Source: Xanthomonas sp. 3793
GTDB lineage: Bacteria; Pseudomonadota; Gammaproteobacteria; Xanthomonadales; Xanthomonadaceae
DNA length: 64,000 nucleotides
Assembly (NCBI RefSeq): GCF_024806835.1
Contig: NZ_JANTYU010000003.1
Coordinates: 372,001-436,000 of the forward strand
Direction of reading: 5' to 3'
The notes under the pieces are model-generated. The model saw nothing but the letters and a program-made list of their open reading frames with translations. It had not been told where the DNA came from and did no database searches. Position 1 is the stretch's first letter; each line of letters opens with the position of its first letter. Below are positions 26,348 to 35,933 of the stretch, in pieces. The translations under genes were made by a program, and so were the position numbers.

Positions 26348-26591
26348 TGCCGCTGCTAGCGGGCTGGTCGGTGGTTGATGCGGGCTTGCCGTCGGTCTCC
26401 ACCGGCGCGGGCGCAGGTGTGGACTCATCCAGCGGTTGCGGCGCATCCGGCGGCTGCGGCACGGGCTGGGCTTCCACCGGCACCGGCTTCTGCGGCATCA
26501 CCAGCGGGCCCTTGTTGCCGCAAGCGGCAAGCAGGACAAAGGTCGCACCAACCAGTGCGAGACGAACGGAAGGTCGGGACATGATGCTCAT
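26337..26591 (-). CDS. lptM: LptM-like small lipoprotein (YifL type)
   Basis: An 84-residue lipoprotein with signal peptide and lipobox [14 protein letters not shown], the signature of LptM, which stabilises the LptDE lipopolysaccharide translocon. The C-terminal 50 residues are a Pro/Glu-rich tail, longer than in E. coli. First gene of the lptM-dapF-DUF484-xerC operon. A second ATG at 26582 is possible. Confidence 0.88.
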   Translation of the reverse strand: MSIMSRPSVRLALVGATFVLLAACGNKGPLVMPQKPVPVEAQPVPQPPDAPQPLDESTPAPAPVETDGKPASTTDQPASSGNER

Positions 26592-26630
26592 GGACCGGAG
26601 TATAGCCAGAACACCCTGACTGCCGTGCGC

Positions 26631-27029
26631 TCAGTGCGGCGTTTGCAGCGCGCGCGGCGGCGGCTCCGGACGCAGCCACAACCAGATCGCCACCACCGTC
26701 ATGCTGCCGATCGACAGGCATTTCACCCAGAACACCGGCACGCACCACAGCATGATGCCGGCGCACAGGGTCATCGTCAGCGTCGCCATCCACTTGGCCT
26801 TGCGACTGACCGCCCGATAGGTCTGCCACTCCACGATTGCCGGCCCGAAACGCGGATGCGACAGCAGCCACGCATGCAGCCGCTCGGACCCACGCGACGC
26901 CGCCCAGGCCGAAATCAGGATGAACACCGTCGTCGGCAATCCCGGCACAAAGATCCCGACAATGCCGGTCGCCAGGCTGGCATACGCCAGCAACCACCAG
27001 GCCCAGCGAAATCGGTTCGGTCGCGTCAT
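26631..27029 (-). CDS. DUF454 (YbaN-like) inner-membrane protein
   Basis: A 132-residue membrane protein with three to four helices and the DUF454 motif GIVGIFVPGLPTTVFILISAWAASRGSERLHAWLLSHPRFGP. Function unknown. The ATG at 27029 has no strong ribosome site. Its stop lies 39 bp before lptM on the same strand, so it could be read together with that operon. Confidence 0.88.
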   Translation of the reverse strand: MTRPNRFRWAWWLLAYASLATGIVGIFVPGLPTTVFILISAWAASRGSERLHAWLLSHPRFGPAIVEWQTYRAVSRKAKWMATLTMTLCAGIMLWCVPVFWVKCLSIGSMTVVAIWLWLRPEPPPRALQTPH

Positions 27030-27379
27030 GTGCAAATGATACGACCAGACCGGGGTGAGGTGGCCTGGCCTGCGCGTTGTCGGCGCGACCACTGCAGGCG
27101 CCGGTGGAGGCCCTGGCAAGGCAAGGCGCCCAGACGCGCGGCACTCGGACAAGCACGCCTCTTCGGCCAAGCGTGGCGGCAGTGCTCAACTCACTTTCAA
27201 GCGACCGGGGAGAAGAGCAACAACAACGAGCCCAAGCGGGGGCAACGGCCGAAGGCGGAAACACACCAAGGAGGCCGGAAACCAACCGTCCCACCCCAAC
27301 GCGATGCAACAACCACCGAAACCTCAGCCATCGGCCTTGGCGAATCCCCAATCCCGACTCCCCAATCCCGGCTCCCCAG
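27030..27379. other. Intergenic region with AATCCCCA-type repeats
   Basis: No gene. Near 27342-27372 it contains three units of the type AATCCC-(C/G)-A, matching similar runs beside hslU and at the window start. The rest shows no clear motif. Confidence 0.4.
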
Positions 27380-29491
27380 CTACTTGACGCCCAGCTGGTC
27401 CAGCACGAACGCGTACGACTCCGCCAACTCGCGGTAACGGCGGAAGCGGCCGGATTTGCCGCCGTGACCGGCTTCCATATTGGTGCGGAACACAATCGGA
27501 GCCTTGCCGGTGTTGTCGTCGCGCAACCTAGCCACCCACTTGGCCGGCTCCCAGTACTGCACCTGCGAATCCCACAGACCGGTGCCGACGAACATCGCCG
27601 GGTACGCCTGCTTGCGCACATTGTCGTAGGGCGAATACGACAGCATGTAGTCGTAGTAGTCCTTGGTTTCCGGGTTGCCCCACTCGTCGTATTCGTTGGT
27701 GGTCAACGGGATGCTGGCATCCAGCATGGTGGTGACCACATCGACGAATGGCACCTGCGCCACCATCACGCGGTAGTCCTGCGGCGCCATGTTGGCCACC
27801 GCACCCATCAGCAGGCCACCTGCGCTGCCGCCGGATGCCGCCACACGGTCCTTGGCGGCGTAGCCCTGCGCGACCAGCCCGCGGGTGACGTCGACGAAAT
27901 CGTTGAAGGTGTTCTTCTTGTGCAGCAGCTTGCCATCGTCGTACCACTTGCGGCCCATTTCCTGGCCGCCGCGGATGTGCGCGATGGCGTACACCACACC
28001 ACGGTCCAGCAGGCTGATCGCCGGCAGATTGAAGGACGGGTCCATCGACATGCCGTAGCTGCCGTACGCGTACTGGAACAACGCGGCCGTGCCGTCCTTC
28101 TCGAAGCCTTTCTTGTACACCAGCGACACCGGCACCTTGACGCCGTCGCGGGCCGTGACCCAGACGCGTTCGGTCTCATACTTGCCCGCGTCGTAGCCGA
28201 TCACCGGTTGCTGCTTGAGCACCTTGCGCTCGCCGGTGGCGGTGTTGAGGTCGTAGGTGGTGGCCGGAGTGGTCAGCGATGTATAGCTGTAACGCAGCCA
28301 CACGGTGTCCGGCTCGGGGTTGACCGACAAGCCCATCGAATACGCCGGCTCATCCGCCTTGACGTACTCATGGCTGCCATCACGCTTGAGCAGTCGCACG
28401 CGCTCCAGGCCACCGGAGCGTTCTTCGATGGCCGTGAATCCATCGAACAGCTCGAAATTTTCGATGTAGACCTTGTCATCGTGGGCGACCCAGTCGGTCC
28501 ACTGCTTGCGCGTGGTGGCATCGGTGGGCGCAGTCACCAGCTTGAAGTTCTCGGCGCCATCGGCGTTGGTGCGGATCACCCAACGCCCGTCGAAATGTTC
28601 GGCGTGGTACTCCACATCGCGCTCGCGCTTGGCCAGCACCTTGAAGGTGTCCGGCTTGGCGGCCAGCGCATAACGCGTCTCGGACGACACCGTGCTTTCC
28701 ACGCCGATGGTGATGTACTTGTCGTCGCGGGTACGCCCCACGCCCATGTAAAAACTGTCGTCCTTCTCTTCGTACACCAGCACGTCGTCCTTGGACGCAG
28801 TACCCAGGACGTGTTTCTTGACGCGCACGGTGAGCAGCGTTTCCGGGTCGTTTTCGACATAGAACACGGTCTTGTTGTCGTCCGCCCACACCACGTTCGG
28901 GGAGACGCCTTCCACGGTGTCCGGATAGATCTCGCCGGTGTCCAGATTCTTGAAGCGAATCGTGTATTGGCGGCGGCCGACGGCGTCGTCGGCCCAGGCA
29001 AGCAGGCGGTTGTCCTGACTGACTTCGGCCTCGCCCACGCTGAAATAGCCCTTGCCCTGGGCCATCTGGTTGACGTCCAGCAGGATTTCTTCCGGCGCCG
29101 CCATGCTGCCCTTGCGACGCGCCTGGATCGGGTAATCCTTGCCGGCTTCGAAGCGGGTGTAATACCAATAGCCGCGTTCGCGATACGGCACGCTGGCATC
29201 GTCCTGCTTGATGCGCCCGACGATCTCGTTGTAGAGCGTGTCTTCCAACGGCTTGAGCGGCGCCATCACCTGGTCGGTGTAGGCATTCTCGGCGTTGAGA
29301 TAGGCCAGCATCGCCTTGTCTTCGCGCTTGTCGTCGCGCAGCCAGTAGTAATCGTCGTTACGGGTGGCGCCAAACGGCGTCTTGACCACGTGCGGGTGCT
29401 TGGCGACGTCCGGCGGCGACGGGAGAGCGGCGAAAGAGGAGGCGGATGTGGTCATCAGGCTGGCGATCAACAAGGTCAGGACAGGCTTCAT
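27380..29491 (-). CDS. Secreted S9A prolyl oligopeptidase (PtrB/oligopeptidase B-like)
   Basis: A 703-residue serine peptidase with a Sec signal peptide (cleavage probably after SSFAA), a seven-bladed propeller (about 90-440) and a C-terminal alpha/beta-hydrolase domain. The catalytic residues are visible: Ser about 554 in SGGSAGG, Asp about 641 in GLWDSQVQY and His about 672 in EAGHGG. Such enzymes cut short peptides after Pro or basic residues; the region GKSGRFRRYRE resembles oligopeptidase B. The ATG at 29491 fits the signal peptide. It is divergently oriented to the aminotransferase gene. Confidence 0.94.
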   Translation of the reverse strand: MKPVLTLLIASLMTTSASSFAALPSPPDVAKHPHVVKTPFGATRNDDYYWLRDDKREDKAMLAYLNAENAYTDQVMAPLKPLEDTLYNEIVGRIKQDDASVPYRERGYWYYTRFEAGKDYPIQARRKGSMAAPEEILLDVNQMAQGKGYFSVGEAEVSQDNRLLAWADDAVGRRQYTIRFKNLDTGEIYPDTVEGVSPNVVWADDNKTVFYVENDPETLLTVRVKKHVLGTASKDDVLVYEEKDDSFYMGVGRTRDDKYITIGVESTVSSETRYALAAKPDTFKVLAKRERDVEYHAEHFDGRWVIRTNADGAENFKLVTAPTDATTRKQWTDWVAHDDKVYIENFELFDGFTAIEERSGGLERVRLLKRDGSHEYVKADEPAYSMGLSVNPEPDTVWLRYSYTSLTTPATTYDLNTATGERKVLKQQPVIGYDAGKYETERVWVTARDGVKVPVSLVYKKGFEKDGTAALFQYAYGSYGMSMDPSFNLPAISLLDRGVVYAIAHIRGGQEMGRKWYDDGKLLHKKNTFNDFVDVTRGLVAQGYAAKDRVAASGGSAGGLLMGAVANMAPQDYRVMVAQVPFVDVVTTMLDASIPLTTNEYDEWGNPETKDYYDYMLSYSPYDNVRKQAYPAMFVGTGLWDSQVQYWEPAKWVARLRDDNTGKAPIVFRTNMEAGHGGKSGRFRRYRELAESYAFVLDQLGVK

Positions 29492-29600
29492 CAGATTGGG
29501 GTCCGTTGGATGAACGCAATGCCATCCCAGCGACCGAGTGTGGAAGAGCCCGTCGCCGGGCGTCATGTGTCCTAGGTCATGCTGGTCTATGATCTTCGCA

Positions 29601-30785
29601 ATGGACCCCTTGCTTTCGCCCGCGTCGGGCTACAGCCGCCGCAGCCAGGACATCGCGCCGTTCCATGTGATGTCGCTGCTGGCCCGCGCCAATGCGCTCG
29701 AACAGGCCGGTCACGACGTGATCCACCTGGAAATCGGCGAACCCGATTTCACCACTGCCGCGCCGATCGTGGCTGCCGGGCAGGCCGCATTGGCCGCCGG
29801 CCATACCCGCTACACCGCCGCACGCGGCCTGCCCGCGTTGCGCGAGGCGATTGCCGGCTTTTATGCGCAACGTTATGGCCGCAGCGTCGACCCGGAGCGG
29901 ATCCTGGTCACGCCAGGCGGCTCGGGCGCGCTGCTGTTGGCCAGCAGCCTGCTGGTGGACCCGGGCAAGCACTGGCTGCTTGCCGACCCTGGGTATCCGT
30001 GCAACCGCCACTTCCTGCGCCTGATCGAAGGTGCCGCACAACTGGTTCCGGTCGGGCCGGACACCGACTACCAACTGACCCCGGCGCTGGTGGACGCGTG
30101 CTGGAACGCCGACAGCGTCGGCGCCCTGGTGGCATCGCCGGCCAACCCCACCGGCAGCGTGCTGTCGCGCGCGCAGCTGGCCGCGTTGTCGCAGGCGCTG
30201 CGTGCGCGCGGCGGGCACCTGGTGGTGGACGAGATCTACCACGGCCTGACCTATGGCCTGGACGCGCATAGCGTGCTGGAAGTGGACGACAGCGCCTTCG
30301 TCTTGAACAGTTTTTCCAAATACTTCGGCATGACCGGCTGGCGCCTGGGCTGGCTGATCGCCCCGCCCGGCGCGGTGCCCGAGCTGGAAAAACTCGCGCA
30401 AAACCTCTACATCAGCGCCTCGACCATTGCGCAGCACGCAGCGCTTGCGTGTTTCACGCCGGAAAGCATCGCCATCTTCGAAGCGCGCCGCGCGCAGTTC
30501 CAGCAACGCCGCGACTATCTGCTGCCCGCGCTACGCCAGCTTGGCTTCAACATCGCCATCGAACCCCAAGGCGCGTTCTATCTCTACGCCGACATCAGCG
30601 CGTTTTCCGACGATGCGCAGGCGTTCTGCGCGCATTTCCTGGAAACCGAGCACGTCGCCTTTACTCCCGGCATCGACTTCGGCTTCCATCGCGCCAACCA
30701 GCACGTGCGCATCGCCTACACCCAGAGCCTGCCGCGCCTGGAACAGGCGGTGGAGCGCATTGCGCGTGGGTTACGCAGTCTGTAG
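29601..30785 (+). CDS. PLP-dependent class I/II aminotransferase
   Basis: A 394-residue fold-type I aminotransferase (aspartate/alanine group). The PLP lysine is K240 in NSFSKYFGMTGWRLGW; also visible are HLEIGEPDF, the substrate loop VTPGGSGALLL, SPANPTGS and DEIYHGLTY. The ATG at 29601 starts MDPLLSPASGYSRR. The substrate cannot be fixed from sequence. A degraded copy of its last 90 bp lies about 0.9 kb downstream. Confidence 0.93.
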   Translation: MDPLLSPASGYSRRSQDIAPFHVMSLLARANALEQAGHDVIHLEIGEPDFTTAAPIVAAGQAALAAGHTRYTAARGLPALREAIAGFYAQRYGRSVDPERILVTPGGSGALLLASSLLVDPGKHWLLADPGYPCNRHFLRLIEGAAQLVPVGPDTDYQLTPALVDACWNADSVGALVASPANPTGSVLSRAQLAALSQALRARGGHLVVDEIYHGLTYGLDAHSVLEVDDSAFVLNSFSKYFGMTGWRLGWLIAPPGAVPELEKLAQNLYISASTIAQHAALACFTPESIAIFEARRAQFQQRRDYLLPALRQLGFNIAIEPQGAFYLYADISAFSDDAQAFCAHFLETEHVAFTPGIDFGFHRANQHVRIAYTQSLPRLEQAVERIARGLRSL

Positions 30786-30906
30786 ACGCGCCTTGCATGA
30801 CACCACAGCACCTGCCATCCATAAGGCGTGTTGAGCGCGCCCTCGCGGTCAATCGCCTTCTGTCGTGACACCACGCCGGGAGCCGCTGTCACCGGCGCAG
30901 ACCTTT

Positions 30907-31431
30907 CTAGTTCAACTTTTCAAGGCGATAGAATTGATCGATCGCCGGCACCGTCAGCAGTGCGATCTTCGGCACGCTGCTGCGCTCGAATATCCTTGCA
31001 AGGTCTTTGCGTTTTCTGCGTTCGACGACCGCGATGTGGCGCAGCATCTCCCACCTGACCCGCTCCCTGGCGCCATCGAGGCCGCCGCAACGGCGCTGCT
31101 CGAACCAGGTTCGGCGCAGATAGCGCACCAGGCTGGTCGTCACCGGGATGTCCAATAGAACAACGCCCGTTGCACGCGCCAGACGCTGCGACAGGCAGCC
31201 CAGGTAATTGCCATCCATCACCCACTGCTCTGCGGCAATGGCCGCATCGTGAAGCGCGAAAAAGTCCTGCCTGGGGCGAGGTAGCCAGGCAGTGTTCGGG
31301 AAATGATGCAGCTGATCCAGATGTACGCATGCGCATCCGCGCTTGCGCGCGATCGCCTGGGCCAAGGTCGATTTACCGCTGTTGGACGGCCCGAGAATGC
31401 ACAGCCGCGGTCCCAGATCCTCGAGTTTCAT
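30907..31431 (-). CDS. Small P-loop NTPase, adenylate kinase/topology-modulation-like
   Basis: A 174-residue nucleotide-binding protein with Walker A GPSNSGKST (about residues 14-22) and a kinase-like layout: VHLDQLHHFPNTAWLPRPRQDF, then EQWVMDGNY, a paired aromatic RTWFEQRR and a basic tail. This pattern occurs in proteins annotated as adenylate kinase-like or DNA topology modulation (FlaR-like). The function is not established. The ATG at 31431 is supported by GGAGGGG. It stands alone between the aminotransferase and its broken 3' fragment. Confidence 0.85.
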   Translation of the reverse strand: MKLEDLGPRLCILGPSNSGKSTLAQAIARKRGCACVHLDQLHHFPNTAWLPRPRQDFFALHDAAIAAEQWVMDGNYLGCLSQRLARATGVVLLDIPVTTSLVRYLRRTWFEQRRCGGLDGARERVRWEMLRHIAVVERRKRKDLARIFERSSVPKIALLTVPAIDQFYRLEKLN

Positions 31432-31579
31432 TCCACCCCTCCAAGGGATATCGCGCCTGGTCATCGCAGTGGCGACAACCAGGCCCGAACGCGCCACACA
31501 GTGTTACCTCGGCACGCAGCTGACCAGATCGGAGAATTGCCGTGCAATCGCTTGCCGCTGGCCCGGCGCCGCTCGGTAC

Positions 31580-31675
31580 CACAGCGCTAATCAATACGTG
31601 CGCATCGATACATCCGAAGCCTGTCGCGCCTGGAACAGGCAGTGGGCGTATTGAGCGTGGGTTACGCAGTTTGTG
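31580..31675 (+). pseudogene. Degenerate fragment of the aminotransferase gene 3' end
   Basis: About 95 bases match the 3' end of the aminotransferase gene (30693-30785) at roughly 80-85% identity, including ACGTGCGCATCG, CGCGCCTGGAACAGGC and GCGTGGGTTACGCAGT. Read as protein it gives ANQYVRID against ANQHVRIA, and after frameshifts RIERGLRSL against RIARGLRSL. Indels break the frame and no start exists. The rest of 31432-32108 has no gene. Confidence 0.75.
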
Positions 31676-32025
31676 GCCACAGATCGAGCGTGTGAAGTGC
31701 TCGCAGTTCTACCGTGCACTCGCCATTGTTGCACTTGCTGTTGCTCGTGGCTTCCTCGCCTTGAAGCGGGCCGAACACCGCAGCCACTTGTGGCCGGAGG
31801 CGCGCTGTTTGAGCACAGCGAGTTGGGGCGCCGTGCCACGGATGGCGAGGAGCGCAGGGAACCGGTGCAGTTTCATCGCACCGGTTCGCGTCAGGCGCAT
31901 GGTGCTGGTTACTTTTGCCGAAACAAACCCAACCCGTGCCGCAAGGCGCGGAAGCCTGGCACTTTCTAGATGCCTCGACCCACGCGATTGTTCATCGAAC
32001 GGGCTTCAACCCAGCGAGCAACCGT

Positions 32026-32068
32026 ACCCTCATCCGCCCTTCGGGCACCTTCTCCCGAGGGGAGAAGG
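32026..32068. repeat. Family C hairpin repeat (ACCCTCATCCGCCCTTCGGG type)
   Basis: Leader ACCCTCATCCGCCCTTCGGGCA followed by a perfect 9-bp hairpin CCTTCTCCC-GAG-GGGAGAAGG (32048-32068). It lies 40 bp past the stop of the second oligopeptidase gene, where it could act as a terminator. Closely related units are at 53.9-54.4 kb and 61.8 kb. Confidence 0.82.
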
Positions 32069-32108
32069 GCTTGTATGCGAGGCGCACGCCACCGATTGTC
32101 ATGCCGCA

Positions 32109-34202
32109 TCAGTCGGCCAGGCGCTCCCACAGGAAGCTATACGCCAATGCCGACATATGCGCTGCCTGCGCGTTGTTGGCCGCACCGCCGTGACCGCCCT
32201 CGATGTTCTCGTAGTAGGTCACGTCCTTGCCGGCCTCGACCATCTTGGCCGCCATCTTGCGCGCGTGGCCCGGATGCACGCGGTCGTCGCGGGTGGAGGT
32301 CAGGAAGATCACCGGCGGATAGGTCTTCTTCGGATCGAACAGGTGATACGGCGAAAAGGTCTGGATGAAGCTCCAGTCGTCGGTGTCCGGGTCGCCGTAT
32401 TCGGCCATCCACGAGGCGCCGGCCAGCAAATGGCTGTAGCGCTTCATGTCCAGCAGCGGCACCTGCACCACCACCGCGCCGAACAGCTCCGGATACTGGG
32501 TGAGCATGTTGCCGGTCATCAGGCCGCCATTACTGCCGCCCTGCACGCCCAGATGCCTGGTCGAGGTGATCTTGCGCGCGACCAGATCCTTGGCCACCGC
32601 GGCCATGTCTTCGTAGGCCTTGTGGCGGTTCTGCTTGAGCGCAGCCTGGTGCCAGCGCGGGCCGTACTCGCCGCCGCCGCGGATGTTGGCCACCACGTAG
32701 ACGCCGCCCTTGTCCAGCCAGGCGCGGCCCAATCCACCGGAATAATTGGGCGTCATCGAAATCTCGAAACCGCCGTAGCCGTACAGCAGCGTCGGCGCGC
32801 TGCCATCGAGCTTGAGGTTCTTGGGGCGCACCAGGAAATACGGCACGCGGGTGCCGTCCTTGCTGGTGACAAAGTGCTGCTCGATGCTGTCCTTGCCGGC
32901 ATCGAAGAACGCCGGCATGGTCTTGAGCGGCTGCGGCGCACTGCCGACGTCCACCCACGACAAGGTGGTGGGTGTGAGGTAATCGGTGACGGTCAGCCAC
33001 AGCGCGTCGCTGTCGTCGCTGTCCACGGCGCTGACATCGATCGTGCCGAAAGCCGGCGCACCGACAAACGCGCTCTTCTTCCACCCGTCCTGCGATGGGG
33101 TGATGACGCTGAGCCGATTCTTGACATCTTCCAGCACGTTCAACACCAGGTGCGACTTGGTCCATGCCACGCCCGCCAGCGAGGTGGTGTCGGTCGGTGC
33201 GAACAGCACATCGAAGCTGCGCTTGCCGGCCATGAAGTCGTCAAAGCGCGTGGCCAGCAGCGAGCCCGCCGTGTAGGTCTTGCCGCCCACCGTCCATGGC
33301 TCGCGCAGCTCCAGCGTCAGCCATTGCCGCTTGACCGACTTGCTGGCCGAGTTGGGCACATCCACCTTGACCAGCTTGCCGTCGGCGCCCTTGAGATACA
33401 GCTCGTCGTTGTAGAAGGCCAGCGTGCGGCTGACAAAATCGCGCTCGAAGCCCGGGGTGTCATCGTGCATCGCCGCGATGTACATGTCGGTGGGCTTGCC
33501 CTCGTACACCACGGTGGCGGCGCCGAGCGGGGTACCGCGCTTCCACTGCTTGGCGATGCGCGGGTAGCCGGAACTGGTCATGCTGCCGGCACCGAAATCG
33601 GTGAAGACGTAGACCGTGTCCTTGTCGATCCAGCCCAGCCCGCCCTTGGATTCGGGACGGAAGAAGCCGTCCTTGACCCACTGCTTGCTGCCGAGATCGA
33701 ACTCGCGGGTGACGTCGGCATCGGCGCCGCCGCGCGACAGCGCGATCAGGCAGCGCTGGTAGTCCGGGCGCAGGCAGTCGGCGCCATGCCAGACCCAGTT
33801 CTCGCCCTCGGCCTTGTTGAGCGCATCCAGGTCCAGCACCGTCTCCCACTTCGGCGAGGCCTTGCGGTACTCGTCCAGCGTGGTGCGCCGCCACAGGCCG
33901 CGCTCGTGCTGCTTGTCCTTCCAGAAGTTGTAGTAGTACTCGCCGATCTTCTGCACGCCGGGAATCTTCGCGTCCGAATCCAGCACTTCGCGGATGCTGG
34001 TTTCCATCTGCCTGAAGGCCGGCGTGGTGGCCAGGCGCGCCTCGGTCTTGGCGTTCTGGGCCTTGACCCAGTCCAGCGGCTTGGCGCCAGTGACATCTTC
34101 CAGCCAGGCGTAGGGATCGTTGGACACGGCGGTTTCCTCTGCAGAGACGGCGCCAGCGGTGATCAGGCCGGCAACCAGGCAGATCGAGGCGAACTTGGGC
34201 AT
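32109..34202 (-). CDS. Secreted S9 prolyl oligopeptidase
   Basis: A 697-residue exported prolyl oligopeptidase. It has a signal peptide (cleavage near AVSAEE), YAWLEDV as in prolyl endopeptidases, a propeller domain and a hydrolase domain with Ser about 557 in QGGSNGG, Asp about 637 in STRDDRVHPGH and His about 669 in EGGHGG. It is clearly different from the S9A enzyme at 27.4 kb, whose motifs are SGGSAGG and GLWD. It probably degrades proline-containing peptides in the periplasm. The ATG at 34202 fits the signal peptide. A family C hairpin follows the stop. Confidence 0.94.
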   Translation of the reverse strand: MPKFASICLVAGLITAGAVSAEETAVSNDPYAWLEDVTGAKPLDWVKAQNAKTEARLATTPAFRQMETSIREVLDSDAKIPGVQKIGEYYYNFWKDKQHERGLWRRTTLDEYRKASPKWETVLDLDALNKAEGENWVWHGADCLRPDYQRCLIALSRGGADADVTREFDLGSKQWVKDGFFRPESKGGLGWIDKDTVYVFTDFGAGSMTSSGYPRIAKQWKRGTPLGAATVVYEGKPTDMYIAAMHDDTPGFERDFVSRTLAFYNDELYLKGADGKLVKVDVPNSASKSVKRQWLTLELREPWTVGGKTYTAGSLLATRFDDFMAGKRSFDVLFAPTDTTSLAGVAWTKSHLVLNVLEDVKNRLSVITPSQDGWKKSAFVGAPAFGTIDVSAVDSDDSDALWLTVTDYLTPTTLSWVDVGSAPQPLKTMPAFFDAGKDSIEQHFVTSKDGTRVPYFLVRPKNLKLDGSAPTLLYGYGGFEISMTPNYSGGLGRAWLDKGGVYVVANIRGGGEYGPRWHQAALKQNRHKAYEDMAAVAKDLVARKITSTRHLGVQGGSNGGLMTGNMLTQYPELFGAVVVQVPLLDMKRYSHLLAGASWMAEYGDPDTDDWSFIQTFSPYHLFDPKKTYPPVIFLTSTRDDRVHPGHARKMAAKMVEAGKDVTYYENIEGGHGGAANNAQAAHMSALAYSFLWERLAD

Positions 34203-34271
34203 GTATTTTTCCGGAAAAACCAATGCCGGAAAACCTAACACAGCCCCTTGCCCGGCCTCCCCTGCCGAAGG

Positions 34272-34583
34272 TCAGGCCGCCCGCGCCGGTGTCGTGGCCC
34301 GCGCGGCAACGCGCCGACGCTGTGCCTGCGGGCCACGCCGCCGCGGCAAGACCCGCCGAGCGCCCGGCCGGGTCAGCGTGGGCAGCGCGAAGCGATGCAG
34401 GCTCCACCAGGCCAGCATCGGCATGCCCACCAGCCACAGGGGCAGCCAGCCGATCCACTCGCTGTAACCGCGCGCCGCCGGCCACACCAGCACCAGCGCC
34501 AGGCCGGCAAGGGCGATCTGCCGCACCGGGCGCAACACCCGCGGATCGGGACGTTCGGAACGAGGAGAAGGACGATGCGACAT
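34272..34583 (-). CDS. Small putative membrane protein
   Basis: A 103-residue protein with two hydrophobic segments (about 24-39 and 44-62) between arginine-rich ends; the C-terminal tail RRVLPRRRGPQAQRRRVAAR is strongly basic. The ATG at 34583 has a CGGAG at a reasonable distance. No family recognised. The upstream gap to the divergent lipocalin gene is 277 bp. Confidence 0.65.
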   Translation of the reverse strand: MSHRPSPRSERPDPRVLRPVRQIALAGLALVLVWPAARGYSEWIGWLPLWLVGMPMLAWWSLHRFALPTLTRPGARRVLPRRRGPQAQRRRVAARATTPARAA

Positions 34584-34860
34584 GGCGGCACTCCGTGGCA
34601 GAAGGGATGAACACAGGCCGGCAGGATTGCCTGTGCCCATCTCACCGATTGCGACCCGACAGGCGAGATGCTGGCCGGGCGGGTGCGGCGCCGCGGGCTG
34701 TGCCTTGAAGTGGCTGGCGATCGGGATCGGGCAGCGAGGACGGAGGATCGAGGGATTGATCCCGATGCCGCAGTCGCCGACGCCAGACCCGACCGTTGAC
34801 GCGAACTTGCCCCCTGCATGCGGTAGTGTGCTGCTCCTACTGCCCCTTTGTGATGTTGCG

Positions 34861-35430
34861 ATGCGCCTGACCGTTACGATCGCCCTCGCTTTCCTGCTCG
34901 TCCTCGGCCTGCCCGTGGCATCCGCCAAGGACACATCCACCACCGAGCCGGCGATCGATCTGTCCAAGATCATGGGCACCTGGTACGTGATTGCGCGCAT
35001 GCCCAACCCGGTCGAGCGCGGGCACGTCACCAGCCGCGACGAGTACACCCTGGTCGAAGACGGCAAGGTGGCGGTGCGCTATCTGTACCGCGAAGGCTTC
35101 GGCGAGCCGGAAAAAGAGGTCAACGCGCGCGCGTCGGTGGACGCCGAGAGCGGCAACCGCGATTGGCGGGTGTGGTTCTACAAGGTCATTCCGGCCAAGC
35201 AGCGCATCCTGGAAATTGCACCGGACGGTTCATGGATGCTGATTTCCTATCCCGGCCGCGACCTGGCCTGGATCTTCGCGCGCAAGCCGGACATGAGCCG
35301 CGACCAGTACCGCAAGCTGGTCGACAAGATGCGCGACGACTATTCCATCTACACCGATAAGCTCAAGCGCGTGCCGCAGTTGCGCGAGCAGGTGGACCGT
35401 CTGGGATTTGAAGTACCCAACAAACGCTGA
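34861..35430 (+). CDS. Bacterial lipocalin (Blc-like)
   Basis: A 189-residue lipocalin with a Sec signal peptide (about 1-22, cleavage after ASA) and the defining GxW motif in IMGTWYVIARMPN, followed by beta strands (YTLVEDGKVAVRYLYREG, WRVWFYKVIPAKQRILEIAPDGSWMLI). E. coli Blc is a lipoprotein; this one has no lipobox cysteine, so it should be soluble in the periplasm. Family members bind fatty acids or lysophospholipids. Confidence 0.9.
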   Translation: MRLTVTIALAFLLVLGLPVASAKDTSTTEPAIDLSKIMGTWYVIARMPNPVERGHVTSRDEYTLVEDGKVAVRYLYREGFGEPEKEVNARASVDAESGNRDWRVWFYKVIPAKQRILEIAPDGSWMLISYPGRDLAWIFARKPDMSRDQYRKLVDKMRDDYSIYTDKLKRVPQLREQVDRLGFEVPNKR

Positions 35431-35933
35431 GTATTGCGCTGCCGATATGCTCCGGCGTCTTCCGGTCATGGATGCAATCGGCTGATCATTGCGATCAGAC
35501 GCGTTGCCAAGTCCAGCTGCCAGCGCCGGAATGCCTGCGAGAACTTCTGCGAAGCCGCCAGGCGCGTCCCGCCATTGCCTGGCGATCGGTTCCGTAGCGC
35601 GTACGTCGATCCCGGGTGCGCCTTCAACACTTGCCTGACGACTTGATCGCTACGTCTGGCTAGCTGCCTCTGGCTCTACCGGACTGCCGCGTTCATGCCA
35701 CCGCGGCTGATCGCCACCGCAGGATCCGGCGCGATCGATGACGCACCGTGGCCAGCCTAGTGTTTGTGCAGCGCGTGGATTGCCCAAGCACCTGGCGTGC
35801 AAGCCTGGTCGCGGAGGTGCCGTGCGGCGTCAGCAGTGCGCCCGCCTCGACCAGATGGCTGGTCAACTTGCATGTCGCTGATTGAGCGGAACCCCTGCGC
35901 GCAAGACAAACGCGTGCATGCGACCGATCTGGC
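35431..35933. other. Gene-free region between convergent lipocalin and WYL-regulator genes
   Basis: About 500 bases with no credible coding frame, no member of the repeat families and no clear hairpin terminator. Base composition is a little lower in GC than the surrounding genes. Confidence 0.4.

Noticed and set aside
31542-34238. A plus-strand frame of about 900 codons antisense to the second oligopeptidase
   Set aside because: Low-complexity His/Arg/Val composition; the opposite strand encodes a complete peptidase with its catalytic triad and signal peptide.
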